64,000 bases of DNA from Liolophura sinensis (Eukaryota; Mollusca; Polyplacophora; Chitonida; Chitonidae). Positions 33,561 through 45,598 of this stretch are shown here, piece after piece; the first letter of the stretch is position 1; every line of letters starts with the position of its first letter. Location of the stretch: contig NC_088304.1 of assembly GCF_032854445.1 (NCBI RefSeq), positions 13,095,704 through 13,159,703 of the forward strand. The letters run 5' to 3'. The notes below the pieces were generated by a model that ran no database searches, had not been told where the DNA came from, and was given only the letters and a program-made list of their open reading frames with translations. A program made the translations under genes and the position numbers.

Positions 33561-34434
33561 ACATGTATGTTTACCAGAAGTGTAGCTAGTTTGCATATAT
33601 CTACATGTATACATAGTATGTAGTGCGGCCACAAGCACTCTAATCATGAAGGGCAACAAGAAGAACTTGACCCGAACATGACCTTTATCTACATATATAC
33701 ACTGTCCTTCTGACAGCACTTGAGGAGGCTACTGTCCATGTGTATTTAATAAGCTGTTGGCGCATGTGTGTTGTATTTATAGGCTGTGAACTGTAAACAA
33801 TCAAAATCAGTCTTCCATTCACATGCACATGACCTTTCCTCCGGTAAACGTAACAAATGATGGTCGAGAAGGCACACAGGCAGGCAGAACTCAATACGTC
33901 TTCATATTGTCCCTTATGTATATTAGTAACTCCATGTACAATAAATCTTCAACATTTTCCTTCAATTATTACGGAAAAGATGCCAAATACAATTTGTTTG
34001 TGTCACTATAGATGTAGGCTTCATAAAGCTTAGGAAATTACTTCTCTACACCCACAGCTCTCATAATGTTTCAAAATGTTGGTTGTAGTGGTGGTTGAAA
34101 AAGTTAAAGAATCAAGGTATATGCACTGTTCATTTTTTCCTTTATTACACTGCAGAGTGACTAGAAGAATGGTGTTCAATCTGCCTGAATTACACTCTTC
34201 AATTCAATGCTGTCCATCTGAATGTTAAAGCCCAAGGTATGCATGTAACTGAGCTTTGTACACTCTACACTGTACCAGTAAAGTATTTAAACACACATAA
34301 TTCTAGAAACTCTATGGTACACTGTACATGTACCTCCGACACAATATACAATGATTTATTGGCAACACAGCTCACAAAAGTCTTACTCTATATTAACAAT
34401 GCACTGCACAGTTAGTTAGCCACAGTGTAAGCTT

Positions 34435-34720
34435 GATAGACCAAGGTCACCCATGGGACTGGCTGGCTGTGTACATGTACATTGACAGCTCCACCACACT
34501 CTGCTGCATAGGTAGACTGAAAGGTCAGTGACAGCACTGAGGTCAATCTCCTTGAGTCCCCTGAACTGTGACCTCCTGTATTTAATTATGACAGTGTTTT
34601 CAGGTACATACATGCATAATATGACAATGACACAAGCCAATATCATCAGAACTGCAAATGAAATTATCCCCATCCACAGATCAAAAAAGCCCAGTGGAAG
34701 GCGCATGAACAGTTCAAACA
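34435..34720 (-). CDS. Possible orphan exon with one transmembrane segment
   Basis: An open frame follows a plausible acceptor (CTATTTTTGACAG, ending at 34,721). It encodes about 95 residues, including an uninterrupted hydrophobic stretch, GFFDLWMGIISFAVLMILAC, extended by VIVILCMY. A basic segment (KYRRSQFRGLKEI) comes next, as in single-pass membrane proteins. No strong donor was found and I do not recognise the family. It could be a terminal exon of an unknown gene on the minus strand or a chance frame. Confidence 0.22.
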
Positions 34721-34754
34721 CTGTCAAAAATAGATGCACATGTAATAAATCAGA

Positions 34755-35017
34755 GGTGCCTCCGTGGCTCAGTTGGTTAGCGTGCTAGCGCAACGTAATG
34801 ACCCAGGAGTCTCTCACCAATGCGGTTGCTGTGAGTTCAAATCCAGCTCATGCTGGCTTCCTCTTCGGCTGTACGTGGGAAGGTCTGCCAGCAACCTGAG
34901 GATGGTCGTGGGTTTCCCCCGGGCTCTGCACAGTTTCCATCCACCATAATGCTGGCCGCCGTCGTATAAGTGAAATATTCTTGAGTATGGCAGAAAACAC
35001 CAATCAAATAAATAAAC

Positions 35018-35044
<27 letters not shown>
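34755..35044 (+). mobile_element. SINE family 1, full-length plus-strand reference copy
   Basis: The best plus-strand copy. The tRNA-like head starts at GTGCCTCCGTGGCTCAGTTG, with an A-box-like TGGCTCAGTTGG and a B-box-like GAGTTCAAATCC. The body has CTTCCTCTTCGGCTGTACG and GGATGGTCGTGGGTTTCCCC, followed by AAGTGAAATATTCTTGAGTA and an (AAAT)n tail. A 12-bp duplication TAATAAATCAGA occurs at 34,743-34,754 and 35,045-35,056. The head resembles a tRNA but is not a functional tRNA gene. Confidence 0.95.
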
Positions 35045-35048
<4 letters not shown>

Positions 35049-36225
35049 AAATCAGATGTACATGTATGTATTGTATTACATATACATAAATGTATTTCTT
35101 TCTTTGATACATTTAGGCATTTATTGCAATGGTTTATGGGGAGACCGATTGCTGTATGGGCAGAGGAGACCGTTTTGTGGGTGGAGGAGACTGAACTAAA
35201 GTTATCATCCTCCATGATTCCAGAGGAAAAGAAGGGAAGTATATCTTCCTCTATCATCAAGTACCTGACAAACTTGTTGACATACATGTAAACCTGTAGT
35301 CACTCATCATCAATCATCATCAATGCGACACACATGCATATGTACATGTAGTCATAATGGACCATGTAAAAATTTAACTGACCACCAATGTGAGAAAAGG
35401 AAAAACCAGCCAGCAGATAAAAACGTACATTTACATCTTTGTTCATATACATGTACATCTACTTCCTCTCCACAAACTTCTAGAACATTGTTGTTGCTGC
35501 TGCTGTTTTTTTTTTTTTCTCCTTTTGAAGGAAATACACATGTACATGTACACACACAGACATGGTTACTCTGTTCCCATTGTTTCCAGCAGTCTGTGGC
35601 TTAAAATATCTCTACGGCAGACACTTAAAATGTACACATGTACAGTAAAATTGACATCAAGAGAGGATTGTATCCACAGAGCTTTCCGCTTGTCCTGTCT
35701 GAAATGATATACACTGTATGAAATAGATTTCAGACCAAATCTGTTCTTTCAAAATATCTAATGATCCCTGTGGACAATAAGTTCACACAGTAGAAAATTT
35801 GAGAGCAGTGTTTCCTGGAGTCAGACAGGCAAATTGCCCACATTATTTTACTTGAGATCACATGTAGGTAGATCTAAGCAGACTGTATGATGGAAGGAGA
35901 GGAGAGGAGAAAAGAAAAAGTGAAATTGATCAATGTACATGTACATGTAGGTGTTATGGATTCAGGATTGATTCCCAATGAGCAGGTGTTCATCCCGACG
36001 ATGTGTAGATGTTCAACCCACACAGCTCTATGCATCAGATTTATGTCTAGACTGCCCAACCTTTACTTGTGCACATACATATATATGAATGTATGTATAA
36101 ACACCTGCACATTAATGTACACGAATCAATGACAAATGAAAAAGGCTGCTAACTTTGAAACTCCAAACAGAAAGTGGTTGAAGGTCTCCTATGTACAGCA
36201 CACTTAATGCCTTACAAAATAAGGA

Positions 36226-36430
36226 GCCAATTCCACAAAGCCATTTCTAACTTGAGTCAAGATTTGAAGTAGGATTTTAGAAGTTATTTTTGCACCCTAG
36301 AAATTAATATTTTTGCCACCTTTAAAATGTTATCCAAAGATACAGGGATGTTAAAATTAAACCCCAAAAATGTACAAAAAACTAAGGACTGTGATGAGGT
36401 TTTAAATTTTTACTGAAGTCAAATATACAA
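36226..36430. mobile_element. Possible decayed foldback element
   Basis: The left end CCAATTCCACAAAGCCATTT with CTAACTTGAGTCAAGATTT matches the arm of the elements at 29,929 and 37,735. The right arm is weak (ACTGAAGTCAAATA). Confidence 0.35.
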
Positions 36431-37734
36431 CGAGGAGTATGGCCCAGCTTTTCACAGTATATACATATATATGTACAGGTACTAAGACAGCCCTGCTTAC
36501 GAAAGCTCTAAGACTTGTTCTCTGAGGGTTGCTCGGAGACTCAGACTGGCGCATTTGTAGATAGGACAGCTAGGTGGGCTATAATTAACTCTGTTATTCC
36601 ACAGGAACATAGCTTTAATGGAGGTCACTGATCAGTGGATCTCACTAATGGACCAGGGATTATAGCCACTCTGTGGAATTACATCCATGTGTGTAATAAC
36701 AGAAAAGGTACATGCAGAGACGACTTTATACCTTACTTGCATACATGTATACTCTCAATCGAAACACTGGTGACTACCCTAATTTTACAACTGCTTCTGT
36801 CACCAATATTTTGAAACATTCTAGAGAACTACACGGTGCAGAGAAATAATTTGCACAGTTTTATGAAGATTGCATCTTTAAAGACACAACAAAACCTTTT
36901 TTGGAGTCATTTTCATAATAAATGTATGCATAAACTCCACTGAAAAAAGAGCTTTAGAGATAGAAAAGGTTAAAGATTTACAGCCAAATTATATCATACA
37001 TGTACCAGAAATCATGAATGCATTCAATGATCTCTTAACATGACTCGACCTTGGGTCATGGTCCCTCTATCCACTTAATCAATTTGCTCCCATATAATAA
37101 GACAGCTGGTCAGTGAGCAGAACAATGGAAAACGCTTCGTCTGGTGGAGGCCTGTGTGTGTGTGTGTGAAGCTTTGTCCAGCCTTCGCCCCGAGAGTGTA
37201 ATAATCTGTACCTAATGATGGCATACCGGGTGTAGCCACTAAAGCTGGCCAGTACATACACAAGTAGCAGCTCTAGAGATACAGTGGTCAATGTTCATTG
37301 ATTAGCCTGGCCCTGGGTCAGATTGGTCTAACCCCACAGAGCTGACCATTCACTCAAGTAGCTATATGTACATGTTGATACAGACCGGCTGACGCAGCAG
37401 CATGGTGGAGATGCTTTTATTATACATGTAGTCTATGAATTGTCAGACACTAGAGGTGTGGGTGAAAACCCATGGCAGCATTACATGTAGGACAAGAGAT
37501 CATACCATTTCATAGGCAGTCTTCATTCAGCAACCTACGTGTATAGACATAACCCATCCTCTGTTGAGACATCCAAACTGTATTAAACTGTACACGCGTA
37601 CATGTGTAATAACTGTACATGTATCATTAAGATAGTTCACATGTATACACGTACGTCAGGAGGTTCATCAGACAGACTGTATTTGGCCTGGTGCTCAGAT
37701 GTAGCCGCATTCCCCGGCAGCATGACCTGGGGCT

Positions 37735-37952
37735 AATTTCACAAAGACATTTCTGACCCAAGTCAAAATTTAAAACATTGTCACAATGTTTAGTTTACGA
37801 TAATGAAAGTTCAAATTTTGACACATTTGTCTAAAGGTAACTCTGATGAGATGGCCAAACTGGTAATTTACAGGGCTCAAAAATAATTAAGCCCTAAAAT
37901 CAAAGTTCAAATTTTACACTTAAGTCAAAACTGGCTTTGTGGAAACGGTAAA
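37735..37952. mobile_element. Foldback element, 'CACAAAG...AAGTCAAAATTT' family
   Basis: The left arm TTTCACAAAGACATTTCTGA plus CCCAAGTCAAAATTT is mirrored by the right arm, which in inverse complement reads TTTCCACAAAGCCAGTTTTG plus ACTTAAGTGTAAAATTT. The interior is AT-rich and non-coding. It is related to the element at 29,929-30,123. Confidence 0.7.
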
Positions 37953-39069
37953 ATTTTCTGTAGTCCTGTACATGTACTTGTTGTCACATATGCAAAATAT
38001 ATACATGTGATTTTTTAAAACTTCTTAATCGCAACATACCTATCAAATATACATGTACACACATGTAAACAATGTACATGTGCATGTATATGTAGGTGTA
38101 ATTATGGGCTTATTTATGCAGACCAAATTCTTAGAAATCAATATCCACCCAAAGCTGTACACATCATGCCTTTGACTGTGCGTTGAACTGCCCTTCAGGT
38201 GATAGTACAAAGAGGGTAGACTATTAATAGTAACGCGGCATAAATGTGTCCTTGGTAATTCATGAAGAGAATGCTATTTATTACTGTCCATGATTGTGGC
38301 AACATGCTTTCCATGCTTCACACCATTAATAACAGGTCAAAAACTGAACTGGTCTGGTTGAGGTGTATTTTGGGAGTAATTTCTGCAGAGAATAGTATCA
38401 GCTCAATCTGCCTATATGGTGTACAAGTATATATACGTGATCCTTGTCGCATCGTTAACATTCTTCACCTCTGACCTCACAGCTCGCTCTGAACACTTTT
38501 CCTCATTCTGCGGCCGGTAATGTACTGCTGCTTATAATCCGGATAACGACTCAATGCTGTTTTGTTGTAAATCACGAGTAGGAAATCCGTTTTGAGGTCA
38601 GTGACTTGTCTGTATACTACTGCGACAATGTCTGCCGGGATAACGCACATGTATGCAGATTGTTTTGAGTATGTCGCAACTTCTACCTGTAATACTCATG
38701 ATTAACACAGCAAAACACACATTATTACTCACAAACTATCAGCCAGGAATTCCCATGCATTCCTCCTAAGAAGTGTATAAACTGTATGTGCTCTAATACC
38801 CCCTTATTCTTCTAAAATTTGGGACAGATATCAGAAAAGTTGGAAGTAGAATGTTACATTTTCTAAGAAGCCTTTTAAAATGGGTAAAGATATGAGTGTG
38901 TTGTTCATGGGAGGTTTAACCATGGGAGAGAAAAAAAAAATCAATATTCCTGCTAGAATTACACATATATTGGAGCAGACCAGGTGTCCCAAATTTTAGA
39001 AGAAATAAGGTATTCATGATTTTCAGCACGTCATACTGTACACTGCATACAAGTACATGTACAGGAATT

Positions 39070-39330
39070 TATTTATTTGATTGGTGTTTTACGCTGTACT
39101 CGAGAATATTTCCCTTATACAACGGCGGCCAGCATTATGGTGGGTGGAAACTGGGCAGAGCCTGGAGGAAACCCACAACCATCCGCAAGTTGCTGACAGA
39201 CCTTCCCACTTACAGCCGGAGAGGAAGCCAGCATGAGCTGGACTTGAACTCACAGCGACCGCATTGGTGAGAGGCTCCTGGGTCATTATGCTGCGCAAGC
39301 GCGCTAACCGACTGAACCACAGAGGCCCCG
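39070..39330 (-). mobile_element. SINE family 1, full copy with target-site duplication
   Basis: A full minus-strand copy, from TTATTTGATTGGTGTTTTAC to the head CTAACCGACTGAACCACAGA. A 12-bp duplication TGTACAGGAATT lies at 39,058-39,069 and 39,331-39,342. Confidence 0.95.
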
Positions 39331-39342
39331 TGTACAGGAATT

Positions 39343-42300
39343 CAAAAACAATGCCACACAACACAAAAAAGGTTAACTTCATTAAGCTATAAAGGAAGAT
39401 GTCGTCTTCATTTCATTGCAGTTAAAAATAGAACCACGTCAACCCGCCAAAACCTGACATTTTGTTCACTCCTGTACCATTTGTATGTACACACCATACT
39501 GTATTTATACACGTACATTTTCTCACATTTAATTTTATTCAACTATTATTGGTTTCATCACAAAAACTTCATGTACATGTGTCTTAATTATATTAATTAT
39601 TCTGACCCTTTAACATATGTTTTTTATATACAGTACATGTACATATAGGTAAAAAGTGTCATTACACTGCACCTACCCTAATAAAATCCTCAAACTTTTC
39701 GCATATGAAAGAGCAGCATTCAGTGCAATTTAATTCTATGCACACCTATGATTTGATTTTGGAGACAAAACTACATTGGTAGGATTGGCCAATTTCAGGG
39801 CTTCACCAAAAGTATAATTTTATCAGACTACATAGAATAATGCCTTCAGAATATGCTTGAGTAAACATCTCGCAAACATGCAACAAGGCTGAAGAAAAAC
39901 AGTAAATCAATTACAGGCTCAGATAAACACATCTACTGCATCTCTCCAAGATGCCCATAAATATCCGCATAATGCTGTTATATTGTAAGTTTTTACAATT
40001 CTTTTTGTTCGTTTTTTTTATTTTTTGTTCCTAAGTGCGTGCATTTCATGAGGCTGTTTCACACTTGTATGCAAAAGTTCTCAGAACATGAATGAAACTG
40101 GTAACAAACTGGTCCAAAAATAACCATGGGCAGGTCTATAGTGCAAGTGTCTTCGGTCACTGATTCTTCCCAATAATGGCCAGCATTTTCAATATGAGTG
40201 AATTTACTCCTTTCAATGCATGTTACTCAATTTAAAAAAACGTGGAATTATTTTCTTTTTATAGAGTCTTTTGACTCTTGCTTATCTTTTTTTTTATTAG
40301 TACCATGCCTGTCACCAACAAAGTACATGTACAAGTCAAATGATCAAGTCAAATCAAAAAGAAAGAGGGGAATGGGGTACGTAAGTGTAAAGTGGCTTTC
40401 ATATACATTACCATTGAAATATACATGTACACTGGTGTACACGTAAATTAATACAATAATAATTAGACTATTAAAGCAATTAGACTATTAAATCATGGGG
40501 TATGGTCAACACTTCTATATGTCTGTCACAAGGATTTGCTACTGATCCGTACGAAGCAAAGCTCTGGGACTGACAGCCAAATTAATACAGTGTGTACATG
40601 AGCAAGCGTATCAAACTCCAGGTACATGTTCACTGCAGTCATGTCAGCACCTTGCATGACAATGTCACGATAACCTTTATACACAAGCGCAGGACTTTGT
40701 GTTTGAACTACATGTACATTGTACACTGTACACTGAACACTGCAGGCCGACACAGATTAGCCCTGCTACTGTCTGCTGCATCTACAAGTGTACACTGTAT
40801 GTAGGTCATACACTGCAATGGTTATGATTCAAAGATTTTATAGCCTGTCTTGTGTGGCAGGGTGATATCCTATTAACACATGAATGCCTTGATAGCATAG
40901 TATTATAACGCAGAAGCCAAAAGGTTTACGCAGTTAGTATCAGATATGAAAATCAACTTTCAGGTTGAATCTGAAAGTGAACATGCTTATTAATAATTAA
41001 TTATGTACAAGAACGTACAGGTACATTTTCTTAGCATCACACATAGCCTAATGTACATGCATCACATACATGTACTTTCTTCCAGGGTCACTCACTAGTA
41101 CGTGTAGATGTAGGGCCATGTGGACTTCTATCCGACAAACCATAAATTTTGAGAGCTGCCTGAAAGCTTGGAGTGTTATGTGTTTGCTCAACCACATGAT
41201 TAAGCCAGAAATGGACGTCAGACGAGACAAATGGGAAAGATTCGTGTGAGATCAATGACATATAACAATACCTGTACAAATAAGGCCAGAATAACCAGAA
41301 TACACGTACCGAAAGTGTGTGAATATCAAAAACCTACATGCATCAGTGGAACATCACAAATACACGTACCGATAAATTTATTCACAGTTGAATGTAAAAA
41401 GCAAAAATCTATGTCAAGGAACACATAAGAAAAATAGTAGGGTACTGTATAAATTTCATAGAAAGCAATGCGTTACATTCTTCTCGGTACGAAAATGAAA
41501 CATGATCCTTTTCTAGGGAGAAAGTTCAATGAGCATTCAAGAATAAACCGATTAAGTACTTGTATGCATGCGTTAAAATGTCCGCTACAGTAGTTCTTCT
41601 GCCCACAGATGTGCTTGAAGAGGCCTGAGAATTCCCACAGGACATTAGTTTAACCAGAATCCCAAAGAATTCCTCTGTCCTTTTCCTATTTCTGCGATAA
41701 ATGTACATGGGCACGAACTCTTTCGCTCAAGTGAATTATACAAACACAGGGTGTGGTTTTGTCTACAATTCGTGCACCATGACACCCTTGATCAGTAATG
41801 TCAACACCTGAGGGATTAAAAAACTTCCTAACACTGTTAATAAAGGTATGTGTACATCATGTTCATGTATTTTTTTTTTTTTGATAATTCTAGTCACTTC
41901 ATAAAATAATGGATTCCAAAGATGAGCATACATGATAGGAAATTTCACTATAAATTGTTTCATTACTGAAGCAATTAAAACGATTGCATCAACGTCGGGT
42001 ACATGTAATTGAAAGTGCAGTCCCCAAGGTGGAACTGCAGAGGGGCTGTGCGCAGCATAACGAAAGATACAAAACTGCAGAATATGGGGCCAATGAGCTG
42101 TTAAATTCCTACAAGAGCCCGGCCTCCAGTAACCTGGGAGCTTGAGTTCTGTAAGTGTGCATTTACTGGTCAACTCTTTAACGCAGTGCTCAGGTGGCAA
42201 AGGTATTTTGCATCAATGAAACAAAACTATATGGAAAAGAAATTAATCAATGAAATTTCATAAACACGCATTGAGCATAAAAAAAGTCTTGTCCACACGG

Positions 42301-44412
42301 AGCAATGTTTCATGCGAACCTGAAGAATTTAACTAAACCGAAATGTCTGAACTTGTGACTTCGATCCAAATTACATGTGCATATCTTGAGAATGCGGCTT
42401 ATTATGCATAAGTAATGAAGAGCAATGATAAATATAAAATGACATGTACATGTTTTTAATAGTTATATTAAAATTGTAATAATTTCTGGTATGGTTTAAC
42501 TTTTCATATGTGCACAGGTAAATGCAGGGTGAAATTAACTCCTTTGTAGCCTTTCTATAAACATGATAAATGCACAGTCTGGTCTTTAGATGTCATTAAA
42601 TCCTGCATATAGCTCAACTGCAATCGACCATAGATGTGCAACCAAGATGTGTGCACATGAATGACTTCTACTTGTGACTTTCACAGGCTCACGTACGTGT
42701 TCACGTGTACACGCACTTGTATAAGGACAATTACCTGGCAGGAAAACGCCATACATGTTCTATACACATGTAGAGGAACTTTACACACCACCTGTACGAA
42801 TTGTTAAAAAAAAAAAAATTCCCGGTAATACATTTAAACATTCTGTAACACAAATCTTCAACACAAGAAACCAACTGTCTAACTTGAAGGCTGAGAAAAA
42901 TCTACTAAATGAGCACAAAAGCTATAGCCTGTCTGATGAAATGAGCACTTGCACATCTAAAAACACTGTATGTGCTCATAGGCACTGCCCTTAGGGTTTT
43001 TAAAGTCTTTGTACGCGTATGAAGTCTTTGCACACAGATTTTATTCTGTAGACCATGAATTTTTATATACAGACTGACAGCCCTGCCCATTAGGAAAACA
43101 TGCAGAGTATAACAACCAGAATTGTGTAACGAAGCATACCGACTGATTTATCAATGTCTCTGATCGAACGGTAGTTAATTGCTACCTGGGACAGGAAAGA
43201 ACAGGTGACACATATCTCCAGACTGATGTACATATTCAGGTCTCATCTCAAGTTCAGTTCAATTATCAGTGTATACATGTACAGTATGTACATGTGCTGT
43301 AGCTCCAATTCTAGTCTTGGCTCATAGTTGTACATACATACACGTACCAATATGAAATATTGCCGACTTGGCGTTACGCCATAATTATTCATTCAGTGCA
43401 TTTACACTGGACTCTTGGTCCAGACACAAGTCCTGGTTAAAACGTGAATAAAATCTGCTGACTCGGCTGAAAAACTGTGCATGCAAATGGTCTGAGTTTG
43501 TCTAAAAAAACTGGGACCCCAAGGCTTTTTAGTATTTACACCATATACCTAATGCAGAAGAACATGTGACGTGGACTCACCATGACTGTGTCTGGCAGTG
43601 GTTAACTTGGTTTCTGGTCCTGATCCTGTATTGACAAATTTCTGTCTCTGTCGTCCTCAAGGTCACCCCAAGGTCACTGTACAGGAATAAATATATACAA
43701 ATGAAATGATTATGACATAGAATTCTAAGCCTTTTCACAGTTGTTATCGGCATGTACACAGATGATGATAGCTTGCTTTATAATCCGAATGTGATCTACA
43801 TGTATTACTAACAGTGAACCACTATACTACAAACACATACAGTACATGGATGCAGGTAGTTACAACACCAGAATCTTCAATGAATAATCAACAGGATCTT
43901 TACTGACTATGTTATTAAGGCACACAGCCTAACTTATGACTCATCATAGCCTGCATGCTGAGCACCTTTACAGGTGCACACAGGCGCACAAGCATACATA
44001 TACAGGCATGGACAAGATAGAGTGACCCAAACATTTCCCACGGGCTCATGACCTGTACATGAAAAACTAGCCTAGACATACACAACTGGTGTCATTACTA
44101 TCCTGGTATTGTAAACAGCCGGGAGTATTGGATATACATGTAAATATACACGTACTTGTACATGCACACAAATCAAATACATGTACTGTGCATGTATTTA
44201 TGTTAAAAGTTGTTCTGCCCGTATATAAACAATAGGAAATACATGTACCATTACATTTTGTTTTTATTCCTTGTGTATTTAATATCTGTGTACGCCGTAA
44301 AAAAAAAAACAATCAAATAAATAAGTAAATATTTGATATTTTATGGCTTTTTTCTTTTTGCTGATTTTTTGTTGTTGTTGTTTCTGTTTTCTTTTCCTTG
44401 TACATGTGCAAG
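39343..44412. other. Non-coding region; dispersed repeat and palindromes
   Basis: About 39,685-39,880 is a second copy of the repeat at 27,085-27,290. TACATGTACA-type palindromes continue (about 40,326, 43,275, 44,160). A fragment of SINE family 1 tail (plus strand, 'ACAATCAAATAAATAAGT') is at about 44,288-44,330. The minus-strand frame at 41,763-42,200 has no recognisable domain and no good splice sites. Confidence 0.5.
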
Positions 44413-44665
44413 TATTTATTTGATTGGTGTTTTACGCCGTACTCAAGAATATTTCTCTTATACGACGGCGGCCAGCATTATGGTGGGAGGAAACTGGGCA
44501 CAGCCTCGGGGAAACCCACGACCATCCGCAGGTTGCTTGCATGACCTTCCCACGTACGACCGGAGAGGATGCCAGCATGAGCTGGACTTTAACTCACAGA
44601 AACCGCATTGGTTAGAGGCTCCTGGGTCATTACGCTGCGCTAGCACGCTAACCGACTGAGGCCCC
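44413..44665 (-). mobile_element. SINE family 1, full copy
   Basis: A minus-strand copy, from TTATTTGATTGGTGTTTTAC to CGCTAACCGACTGAGGCCCC. The head lacks the usual CCACGG segment before the GGCCCC end (small deletion). The flanks share TACATG-like sequence, but a target-site duplication is not clear because that motif is common here. Confidence 0.92.
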
Positions 44666-45552
44666 TTACATGCTCATGTATTAAAGTGCACAGATTATTT
44701 TCTGAAGTTCTGATTTGATATTCTAATTAATAGATGTACATGTACAATTAATTAGGAATTAGCTCAGCACAGCAAGATATAAAACTCTAACAGCTCTAAC
44801 AGCTGCCACATTCTCATGCTCTGCTATGAGATCTTATCAGACTGCTAGATGATAATCTCAATATTGACTATGGCAAATTGCAAACAAATAAACTCTTGTG
44901 CAAAACATGTGTTCATCTACATCACTACTGTCGAAAAACAGGATCCAGTGCACCATCTTCAGCATAAAGTGACCAAACTGTTTTAAAATACATGGAGTAC
45001 AGATCAAAACTGTTCTCACTGTCAAACAATTTAACTCAAGTGACCCCCAGCCTATACAGGAATGTTGTGCGTCACGAATAAAGCCTGTACCTACAGGTAA
45101 AAAGCTGTTTACCTTCAAAAACTCACTGGAGATAAACCGCTTATCGAGTCAGAATCTCGTTAATTATACCAGCTTAGCGGCCTATATGCAGCCGCTGTCA
45201 CGTGCAGGTGAGCTGATGAGATAATCAGCCCTCTGGTATTTATCCTAATATACAAGCACATCATATATTTACATGTACACTGTACCTACTCAATTCAGCA
45301 CCTTAATACCTGTACATGTACATTAATACAAAGGTATGGTGCACTCTTTAAATAACTTTTTAAGTGGCTCTATATAAAAGGTGGATATGTCAATCAGAAT
45401 CAAGTATAATGTGTCTGTTGAAAAGGCTAAACTTTAGGTAATAGACTACTGTACATGTACATAAATATGTAAGTAAGTGTACTCTTGATGGATTCATTGC
45501 TTGCTTTTTCTTGCGACAATTTATTCAGCACATATATACACATGTATTAACA

Positions 45553-45598
<46 letters not shown>

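Larger units (their letters stand above)
35057..39069. other. Non-coding region rich in ACATGTAC palindromes and dispersed repeats
   Basis: No gene is supported. Many short TACATGTACA-type palindromes occur (for example about 35,343, 35,448, 35,540, 35,935, 37,615, 38,050). A dispersed repeat at about 36,780-36,910 matches 61,455-61,600, sharing GAAACATTCT and GTGCAGAGAAATAATT. A (TG)n run lies at about 37,152-37,168. Bases about 38,880-39,010 match 63,545-63,665. Confidence 0.55.

Noticed and set aside
34755-34850. tRNA gene
   Set aside because: The A- and B-box-like blocks belong to the SINE head. The cloverleaf is not complete, and the same head occurs in many dispersed copies.
34764-35112. 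Frames with the recurring 'RRTQEYFTYTTAAS' peptide (also at 5.4, 24.3, 39.1, 44.4 and 60.8 kb)
   Set aside because: They are translations of SINE copies, so not a gene family.
41763-42200. 145-codon minus-strand frame
   Set aside because: No recognisable domain, a lysine run from a poly-T tract and no good splice sites; likely chance.
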